NCBI GenBank assembly: GCA_963662155.1
Contig: OY759261.1
Coordinates: forward strand, 33,192,459 to 33,256,458
DNA: 64,000 nt
Reading direction: 5' to 3'
DNA from: Lamellibrachia columna
Lineage: Eukaryota > Annelida > Polychaeta > Sabellida > Siboglinidae
In this document: positions 60,601 to 64,000 of the stretch, piece by piece
Numbering within the stretch: position 1 is the first letter of the stretch
Layout of the letters: each line of letters begins with the position of its first letter
Notes under the pieces: model-generated
Told to the model about the DNA's origin: nothing
Databases searched by the model: none
What the model saw: the letters and a program-made list of their open reading frames with translations, nothing else
Translations under genes and position numbers: made by a program

Positions 60601-61989
60601 TATGGAGGGGTCATCATTGTGTACGGCTGAAACTGACAGCATCTGATGAGGTTGAGGTGATTCCAACTCCAGACACTTCTGAAACATTTATATAAATAGC
60701 ACCACATATTTAAGAAGCACTTAACAGGCAAAATAATGTTCATTTTGCATTTCTTCAACTGGAAAACAAAGTAGCAGTATACAAAAACTACAGTTAGAAA
60801 GGTAAACTGAAATGTGTGCGCTGGTGTTGCACGTTAGTTTGATAAAAACAATTAAGATATCCCCTATTCATGATTTGACTACACTGCTGATATAATTCCC
60901 TTCTTTCAAGAAATACACAATATGGCACAAATTTTTCAGTTTATTTTCATAAAGCAAAAACAAGCAATGCAAAGCAATGGTACAGTATTAAAACAACTAA
61001 ATGCTATTGTCAGCTTCTGTGGTGTGTAGACTGGGACTAGTTCTAACAAGGTAAAGTTGTGGTATACAGCCTAGACACAAAACTACTAATACAAATATTT
61101 GTTTAATGTAGCAGCATTTTCATCAGTCGTAACATTTTAGGAGACCTCATCATTACCCATATATTTATTGCATTAATCATTTATTTATATACTTTATATT
61201 TTCAGAGATAATTATTTGCTGTTTTTTTGGCATTCAAAAAGTTTCGATCGGGTAACAATTCAAACTAATTAGCCCCTTTCTCCACAACTCATTTTCCAAA
61301 ACGCGACATTGTAATGTAACGCCTCAATGGAAAGTATGTATTTGTCTTTTCACTGAAATTAACCAATCAACGCAAGCATTCCATACATTCATGTTAATTA
61401 TGTTGACGTTTTAGGGCAACTTGGGAAACATGAGGAACGTTTGGAAACCCATGGCATCCTCCTTGATGAAGTGAAAGGTAAAACAAAATTACAAAAATAC
61501 ATAATTTTCCAAATATATGATTCTATGTCAAGTTGTGTGTTGATTGTTTTGGGGTAGTGACTCAGCTAAGTCTGGGATAGGCGGCAAGGTATTCCTCTCC
61601 ATGCTGCTGGGCCAGAAAACTGTACACTTAGCCATGGTGTCATGTCACAGTGACGTCATCATATTAATGCATCAATTGAAACCAATGATCATGTAGCACT
61701 GATAATGAGCTGTATCGTATTTAATTTATTGATATGTACATTTGGTTGATTGTTCTTTTGTAGGTGTCAACATTTTCAACATCTAATCATTGCATGGTTA
61801 TTATTGTTACAACTTCTTCTAAAGTTAAACATAAATCAACATAAATTTTTATTAATGGCGAAATTGACAAACTCTATATTTCATACACACGTTTTCATGC
61901 ATTTGTGTTAATATTGTAATGTCTAGGACAACATGGGGAACACGAGGAACACCTACGAGGACATGACAGCTTCCTTGGTGAAGTGCAAG
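40677..61989 (+). CDS. CXorf38/DZIP3-like HEPN protein with transmembrane helix and coiled-coil stalk (gene span, 10 exons, 3' incomplete)
   Basis: Ten exons join with consistent phases: 40677-41174, 42871-43029, 45280-45375 (all ending in phase 0), 46152-46236 (ends phase 1), 55844-55930, 56880-56942, 58967-59029, 59478-59540, 61415-61477 and 61927-61989 (all 1-1). Order of domains: CXorf38/DZIP3-type HEPN (about residues 1-200), helical linker (to about 280), one transmembrane helix (about 283-305), then at least 105 residues of heptads. In the family, HEPN proteins bind or cut RNA and many act in immunity; an RNase activity here is inferred from R-N-C-V-M-H only. A basic residue just before the helix suggests N-terminus inside, stalk outside. 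Introns hold LINEs and six minisatellites. The stop codon is not in the window. The domain call is confident, the exact exon chain moderately so, the role unknown. An unseen exon in the 9.6-kb intron 4 is possible. Confidence 0.78.
41370..42270. mobile_element. Candidate DNA element with imperfect terminal inverted repeats, ~900 bp, in intron 1
   Basis: Left end TACTCTCGAGTGCCAAATAA and the reverse complement of the right end, TACTCTTGGGTGCCGATTAA, match at 16 of 20 bases. Sub-terminal motifs also mirror: GTATAGGGTGGCA and AATAATAGTATAGTGGCC on the left, against ATACTATAGTGCC and CGTATAGGGTGGCA on the right. The interior is non-coding but rich in small palindromes, for example ACCGGGGAATTTCCCGGT near 41698-41715, AGGATCCTCAGAAGCACAGGATCCT near 41948-41972 and GAGCGGTAAACCGCTC near 42064-42079. 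No clear TSD. The superfamily is unknown. Confidence 0.6.
42300..42565. repeat. ~38-bp degenerate tandem repeat, about 7 units, intron 1
   Basis: Unit of the type TGGTGGTGCTGTCAACTGAA followed by AGTTTGTCCTTGGTCTCT. Copies are diverged. A minus-strand 71-codon frame across it is an artefact. Confidence 0.9.
42871..43029 (+). CDS. HEPN gene exon 2 (HEPN catalytic-motif exon)
   Basis: Acceptor ACACATTTAG/GTG, donor CAACAG/GTAGGT, 53 codons, phase 0-0. It encodes V-Q-K-V-R-N-C-V-M-H-T-S-T-M-K-V, which lines up with the R-N-E-I-M-H-S-S-E-M-K-V of CXorf38. R-N-x3-H is the Rx4H motif characteristic of HEPN ribonucleases, with the usual polar residue after Arg. The rest is helical: L-S-T-Y-M-T-N-M-I-D-L-L-Q ... 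R-V-A-Q-L-A-A-Q-Q-V-Q-Q. Confidence 0.88.
43030..43624 (+). repeat. 20-bp minisatellite starting at the exon 2 donor, about 30 units
   Basis: Unit TAGGTTTAACAAGGTGTAAC (or ...CCAGGTGTAAC). The first unit contains the genuine donor, CAG/GTAGGTTTAACAAGG. In all later units the base before TAGGT is C instead of G. The array ends in a CR1 fragment at 43627. Confidence 0.97.
43627..44152 (-). mobile_element. CR1-type LINE 3' fragment, minus strand, intron 2
   Basis: Minus-strand translation: V-R-P-H-L-E-Y-C-I-Q-A-W-R-P-Y-R-K-K-D-I-D (44152-44090), then L-R-G-D-E-I-E-V-F-K-I-V-N-G-Y-E-D-V-D-R and Y-S-F-S-Q-R-V-I-N-E-W-N-K-L-S, then the 3' end. Close to the CR1 copy at 31173-33117, with one 37-codon unit instead of three. 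Confidence 0.93.
44264..45335 (+). repeat. 75-bp minisatellite overlapping exon 3, about 14 units
   Basis: TCTTGATG recurs every 75 bp from 44266 to 45241. Each unit contains CCTTGTTAGATCCAG/ACCACTCCAATTGATGTGAGAGATGCAGCATTCA in pieces, that is, the intron 2 acceptor and the first ~36 bp of exon 3. In all but the last unit GCATTCA continues ATCTCTTGA, which gives a stop in the exon frame. The 361-codon minus-strand frame with a 25-residue period is a by-product. Confidence 0.97.
45280..45375 (+). CDS. HEPN gene exon 3
   Basis: Acceptor TTAGATCCAG/ACC in the last 75-bp unit, donor AGAAAG/GTAATT, 32 codons, phase 0-0. It encodes T-T-P-I-D-V-S-D-A-A-F-K-A-Q-E-C-Q-A-W-R, then H-A-L-S-A-A-D-K-R-R-R-K. 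Only the last unit of the array continues into open coding sequence, which fixes the start. The linker region is likely helical. Confidence 0.75.
46152..46236 (+). CDS. HEPN gene exon 4
   Basis: Acceptor TTGTATTTTCAG/ATG, donor TTGCAAG/GTAGGC, 85 bp, phase 0 to phase 1. It encodes M-I-R-K-I-V-A-S-N-R-A-L-E-D-R-L-Q-A-E-I, then K-E-V-K-R-T-L-Q, a strong coiled-coil segment (I/L/L/I/V/L spacing). Confidence 0.75.
46240..46490 (-). mobile_element. LINE ORF2 C-terminal fragment, minus strand
   Basis: R-S-R-M-R-W-A-G-H-L-V-R-M-D-A-S-K-L-A-E-S-R is the end-of-ORF motif (R-M-K-W-A-G-H-V-V-R-M) of a widespread LINE type. It probably belongs to the same copy as 48175-49020, split by later sequence. 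Confidence 0.8.
46495..47378. repeat. 58-bp minisatellite, about 15 units, intron 4
   Basis: Unit: TTTATGACATACTTGTCAGT then AACTCTAGGTTTGGTTGTTT then AGTACAAATAGCTAATCA; the spacing of ACTTG at 46861 and 46919 is 58 bp. Confidence 0.97.
47379..47774. other. No recognisable gene
   Basis: Intronic; nothing recognised. Confidence 0.4.
47775..48065. mobile_element. RTE-like LINE fragments in two orientations
   Basis: On the minus strand (47965-47780): I-W-I-D-N-I-Q-Q-Q-T-H-Q-D-L, L-L-R-T-A-E-D-R-Q-R-A, close to the RTE C-terminal W-x-D-N-I...L-x-x-A-x-D-R motif. On the plus strand (47980-48058): N-D-S-F-K-Y-L-G-S-T-L-S-K-G-G-T, the F-K-Y-L-G-S motif after the RT domain. Both tiny and broken. 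Confidence 0.6.
48175..49020 (-). mobile_element. LINE RT fragment, minus strand, intron 4
   Basis: Minus-strand pieces: A-M-K-K-M-K-R-D-Q-A-I-G-I-Y-E-V (about 48885), L-L-N-T-C-M-R-E-G-R-V-P-G-E-W, then G-L-I-V-P-E-W-K (about 48780-48710). Later come Y-A-Y-D-L-A-V-V-A-D-S (the Y-A-D-D-L region, altered), G-L-R-V-S-L-E-K-M-E-V-L-W-V-G (about 48340) and L-D-G-K-K-L-N-Q-L. It contains frameshifts. The C-terminal end probably lies at 46240-46490. Confidence 0.85.
49021..49544. other. No recognisable gene
   Basis: Intronic. An 81-codon frame at 49106-49351 has no family features. Confidence 0.4.
49545..53978. repeat. 72-bp minisatellite, about 61 units, with higher-order structure, intron 4
   Basis: Unit: GTAACTGTTTTACTACCTTA then GATGGTAGCAATAAGTGACA then CACCTGGTGTGTGCCCAATG then ACTACTAACTGT. 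Each unit contains two inverted repeats, CTACC-TTAGAT-GGTAG and CACACC-T-GGTGTG. Rare variants recur in the same order about 2.07-2.14 kb apart: CTTATATGGTAACAATAAG at 51291 and 53428, and a shortened unit AAGTGACTACTAAC at 51668 and 53733. Confidence 0.98.
54160..55600 (+). mobile_element. CR1-type LINE, plus strand, RT to 3' end, intron 4
   Basis: V-N-S-R-T-K region, then H-G-F-I-K (about 54315), L-D-F-Q-K-A-F-D-K-V-P-H-Q-R (54420-54465) and a (TA)n expansion at L-I-Y-I-N-D-L. Then K-S-A-D-D-T (54722-54740; F-A-D-D changed to S-A-D-D), the thumb C-K-C-L-H-T-G-H-G-N-L-D-V-N-Y-K and R-P-H-L-K-Y-F-I-Q-A-W-R-P-Y. Several stops; inactive. Closest to the copies at 24936 and 33842. Confidence 0.92.
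54626..54682. repeat. (AT)n expansion inside CR1 RT codons
   Basis: TTCTTAATATATATCAATGACTTGG in the sister copy (25594-25618) is here TTCTTA(AT)n GTCAATGACTTGG with about 28 AT units. Confidence 0.95.
55844..55930 (+). CDS. HEPN gene exon 5 (transmembrane helix)
   Basis: Strong acceptor TTTGCTTTTTTAG/GATCC, donor TCCAGTG/GTAAAA, 87 bp, phase 1-1. It encodes S-T-R-V-T-I-C-L-L-L-T-L-V-V-G-L-V-A-M-F, then V-A-V-L-L-Q-S-S, a single ~23-residue hydrophobic helix. Arg and the lysines of exon 4 lie on the N-side and acidic heptads on the C-side, so N-in/C-out is expected. No signal peptide is seen at the N-terminus, consistent with a type II membrane protein. Confidence 0.8.
55978..56034. repeat. 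(TA)n tracts in intron 5
   Basis: Two TA runs separated by TTATGTATTATATGTATG. Confidence 0.95.
56880..56942 (+). CDS. HEPN gene exon 6 (stalk heptad exon, type A)
   Basis: Acceptor AATGTTTAG/GAC, donor GTGCAAG/GTAAGT, 63 bp, phase 1-1. It encodes G-Q-H-G-K-H-E-D-H-L-Q-G-H-D-S-F-L-G-K-V and Q: three heptads, with H, L, L at one core position and H, H, V at the other. Confidence 0.82.
57476..58205. repeat. 73-bp minisatellite, 10 units, intron 6
   Basis: Unit: ACAGCACCTGATGAGGTTGA then GGATGGTGATTCCAATGTTG then GGCTTGTAAAGGTGTAACAT then TTGTTGTCATCAG, exact 73-bp spacing, almost no divergence. Confidence 0.98.
58967..59029 (+). CDS. HEPN gene exon 7 (stalk heptad exon, type B)
   Basis: Acceptor GACGTTTTAG/AGC, donor GTGAAAG/GTAAGA, 63 bp, phase 1-1. 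It encodes E-Q-L-G-K-H-E-E-S-L-E-T-H-G-N-L-L-D-E-V and K, with L at positions 3, 10, 17 and H, H, V at 6, 13, 20. Confidence 0.82.
59478..59540 (+). CDS. HEPN gene exon 8 (stalk heptad exon, type A)
   Basis: Acceptor ATGTCTAG/GAC, donor GTGCAAG/GTAAGT, 63 bp, phase 1-1. It encodes G-Q-H-G-E-H-E-E-H-L-R-G-H-D-S-F-L-G-E-V and Q. It differs from exon 6 by conservative changes. Confidence 0.82.
60037..60615. repeat. 24-bp minisatellite, about 24 units, intron 8
   Basis: Unit GGGGAATATGGAGGGGTCAT plus CATT (or CATC). Because 24 is a multiple of three and no frame has stops, long repetitive frames arise on both strands (M-M-T-P-P-Y-S-P, N-D-D-P-S-I-F-P, G-N-M-E-G-S-S-L). They are artefacts of the repeat. 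Confidence 0.98.
61415..61477 (+). CDS. HEPN gene exon 9 (stalk heptad exon, type B)
   Basis: Acceptor GACGTTTTAG/GGC, donor GTGAAAG/GTAAAA, 63 bp, phase 1-1. It encodes G-Q-L-G-K-H-E-E-R-L-E-T-H-G-I-L-L-D-E-V and K. Paralogue of exon 7, 2448 bp downstream. Confidence 0.82.
61927..61989 (+). CDS. HEPN gene exon 10 (stalk heptad exon, type A), last visible
   Basis: Same acceptor and donor as exon 8 and a nucleotide sequence identical to it by eye over all 63 bp. The following exon and the stop codon are not found before the window ends. Confidence 0.8.
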
Positions 61990-62259
61990 GTAAGTGAAAA
62001 GATAAAGTGTCCTTAGATACATGGTTTAAGTCAACTTATGTGTCGATTGTTTGGGGAGTAGCGACTGAATTATATTTGCAACAAATGAAGGCATTCCTGT
62101 CTATTCCACTGGAGCAGAAGAAAAGGACCTAGCCAGGTAAACATACCACAGTTACACGGTGGAGAGAATTGTCATTGGCAACAGTTCATCATTAAAACGA
62201 GTTGACACTGAATTGATTGACTTAACTTGTTTAGGTGCTAAGAGTCGCAACATCTAGTC

Positions 62260-63060
62260 ATCTTGTCCACTGCTTCCTTTGCAAGGCCGTCAGCATACAG
62301 CATCTTCTCCACTGCTTCCTTTGCAAGGCCGTCAGCATACACTGTCTTCTCCACTGCTTCCATTCCAGACACATTAATGTAATGAAAAGGAGTGGGTTCG
62401 AGACACTTCCCTGTCTGGGGCCTACTGGCCTACTCCCACTCCACTTTGTTACAATAATTTTGAACTCTCATCACCGCTGTTGGCTCCATATATATATTCC
62501 CTCCATCATTCTTGCCAATGCCTCTCCAACCTCCATCCACATCACAAATGTTAATGCTAGTTTTCGAATGCCGTTCCAGACAATGTGTCTACTGGTAATC
62601 ACACAAATAATCCGTCATCTATTCATATCCCTTTCCAAAATCCCAGCTGGTTATTTCCTTTATTGTTATCCATTATTATAATACCCTGCCATGACAAAAG
62701 GAAGGAAGTTATACTTTATTTTATGTCACTTGCTCCCATCTATCACTGTATACGTGATAGTATTGGCTCACTTCTTTTGCTGTAGATGATAGGACTTGCT
62801 TCTTTAAATACAATCATACAAACATTTCTAAATTGGCTGACCTGTCATTTGCTTCCTTTTGTTATGACAGAGCAGCATCAAATTCCTCATGCTGGCATCG
62901 AGTATCCGTTCTAGCAATGTCAAGGCATGGATCAGTGACGTGATGCCTCTGCATTTCCATGGGTCATTGGTATCTCTTTTCCCCTTCCATGTCGGCATAA
63001 TCACTTTCCACATTTTTTCCACTCTGTATAGCTTCTGCCACGAAAAAAAGCCACATTAAA
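62260..63060 (-). mobile_element. LINE RT fragment, minus strand
   Basis: Minus strand: W-K-G-K-R-D-T-N-D-P-W-K-C-R-G-I-T-S-L (62985-62930; family form W-K-G-K-G-D...K-Y-R-G-I-T-L-L), L-L-E-R-I-L-D-A, and later R-P-V-G-P-R-Q-G-S-V-S-N-P-L-L-F-I (about 62415), the motif B region. Same type as 48175-49020. The 5'-most plus-strand part (62262-62365) has about 2.3 copies of a 45-bp repeat (CTGCTTCCTTTGCAAGGCCG). Inactive. Confidence 0.85.
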
Positions 63061-63761
63061 CAGCCTCGTTTGATATCCATATTTTGACGTTTAAGTGATA
63101 CATTCCTAGTCACTTCCTAACAAAGAGTGGTTCCTTAGTCAAGTTATGACGCTGTGTTGTGGGCACAGTTGGGATTGAGGACATTGGTGTTACTTACTAC
63201 TTGGCTTACGTACAATCATCATGATATACCAAATGCATGTATTCCTAATTAAGTTGTTCAAATGCTACTAACCCCAGTTTCAGTTTACATCCGTTTTGAA
63301 CATAGATATATAGTACTACTTATATATCTGTGGTTTTGAGATAATCTTTGACACTTCCATTCATGTGATATAAACCTGGGAAGTGTGGATATATCAACAG
63401 TATTTCATTATATGATATCATAACAAAGCATAATGTGAATATATCTTGTGTTTTTATATAATAAGAAATGGGTTGGTTGCTTTTATATAGTATGCACCAG
63501 GCTAGCTAGATACACAAACAGTAGGTATTTAGTATACAAATTATTATTATTATTTTAACATAATGTTTTGTTATGGTGATGTTAATATGACATTTTTTTA
63601 TTTGATAAAGCTTTGGTCAATCACCAGTTAAAAGTTCAGAATATTAAATAAAATTTGTTTAACCAACAATTCCATTACAGTGTCAGTTATAATTGTTTAA
63701 TCAACTTAACATAAGAATTATAAATTCAAACACAGGTATTATATAAGACAACAATTATAAG

Positions 63762-63814
<53 letters not shown>

Positions 63815-64000
63815 TCTGTATAAGATAATCTCTTTATTATTGTTAGTTCTGAACTAGCATAATATTTCAATGTTTTTTTGTATTTATCATGTTTATTGAC
63901 TATGTAAATAATAGTACTTTATTCCTTATAAATGTAGGCATTTGAATTGTATGTGATTCAGAGTTTATCTAATTGTACATTTTCAAATGACTCAAATGTA
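63061..64000. other. No recognisable gene; (TA)n tract
   Basis: AT-rich, (TA)n at about 63762-63812. No further stalk exon (the H-E-E-x-L heptad pattern with flanking AG and GT) was seen. Confidence 0.5.

Larger units (their letters stand above)
56430..62260 (+). repeat. Tandem segmental duplication of a two-exon unit (~2.6, ~2.45 kb and partial)
   Basis: Units begin at the type-A exons 56880, 59478 and 61927 (spacing 2598 and 2449). Introns are copied too: CTGCTGGGCCAGAAAACTGT, GCTAAGAGTCGCAACATC and AAGGTAAACTGAAATGTGTG recur in order. The difference in unit length is accounted for by the different minisatellites inside. The third copy breaks at about 62260 (after GCAACATCTAGTCAT), where a LINE fragment starts. 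Confidence 0.95.

Noticed and set aside
60019..60758. Frames on both strands with M-M-T-P-P-Y-S-P, N-D-D-P-S-I-F-P or G-N-M-E-G-S-S-L repeats
   Set aside because: By-product of a 24-bp repeat lying inside an intron of the HEPN gene; several overlapping frames are open at once.

Overview
The window is AT-rich, repeat-laden metazoan DNA, most likely from a marine invertebrate; I cannot name the species from the sequence. The evidence is GT-AG introns, several lineages of decayed LINE retrotransposons (CR1-like, RTE-like and other jockey-superfamily types), a hAT miniature element, and host-type exons. About a third of the 64 kb is tandem repeat: at least a dozen unrelated minisatellite families with units of 20 to 104 bp.

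Layout. 1-0.87 kb: the 3' part of a ZSWIM/MULE-like gene on the minus strand. 1-12 kb: sparse, with a 61-bp minisatellite, a dispersed repeat seen twice, a clean hAT MITE (7587-8000) and LINE scraps. 12.4-16.3 kb: minus-strand CR1-type LINEs, one with an esterase-type ORF1. 17-24.9 kb: (TA)n, a degenerate ~81-bp array, and a 32-bp array of about 100 units inside it. 25-37.7 kb: CR1 copies, a long foldback element, a 104-bp array of about 42 units that itself derives from LINE reverse-transcriptase sequence, and a second LINE lineage. 37.8-62 kb: one large host gene on the plus strand, its introns filled with LINEs and minisatellites.

The host gene is the centrepiece. Ten exons can be placed with matching phases. 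They encode an N-terminal domain like vertebrate CXorf38 and the DZIP3-type HEPN family, with conserved Cys, a W-P-V-x-P-W-x-[IV]-A-K-x-[FY]-M block and an R-N-C-V-M-H motif of the Rx4H HEPN type. A short helical linker follows, then a single-exon transmembrane helix, then at least five 63-bp phase 1-1 exons. Each of these encodes exactly three heptads, with Leu on one core face and His/His/Val on the other. The stalk exons grew by tandem duplication of a ~2.4-2.6 kb two-exon unit. I infer a type II membrane protein with a cytosolic HEPN domain and an outward coiled-coil stalk; the 3' end lies outside the window or was lost.

A second theme is where tandem arrays start. Several sit exactly on splice borders of this gene (start of exon 1, donor of exon 2, acceptor of exon 3), so the units carry copies of splice signals. 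Others are made of LINE coding sequence (104-, 47-, 30-, 26- and 111-bp units), and two (AT)n tracts grew out of the RT codons for L-I-Y-I-N-D. All homology statements rest on recalled family features; no database search was run.
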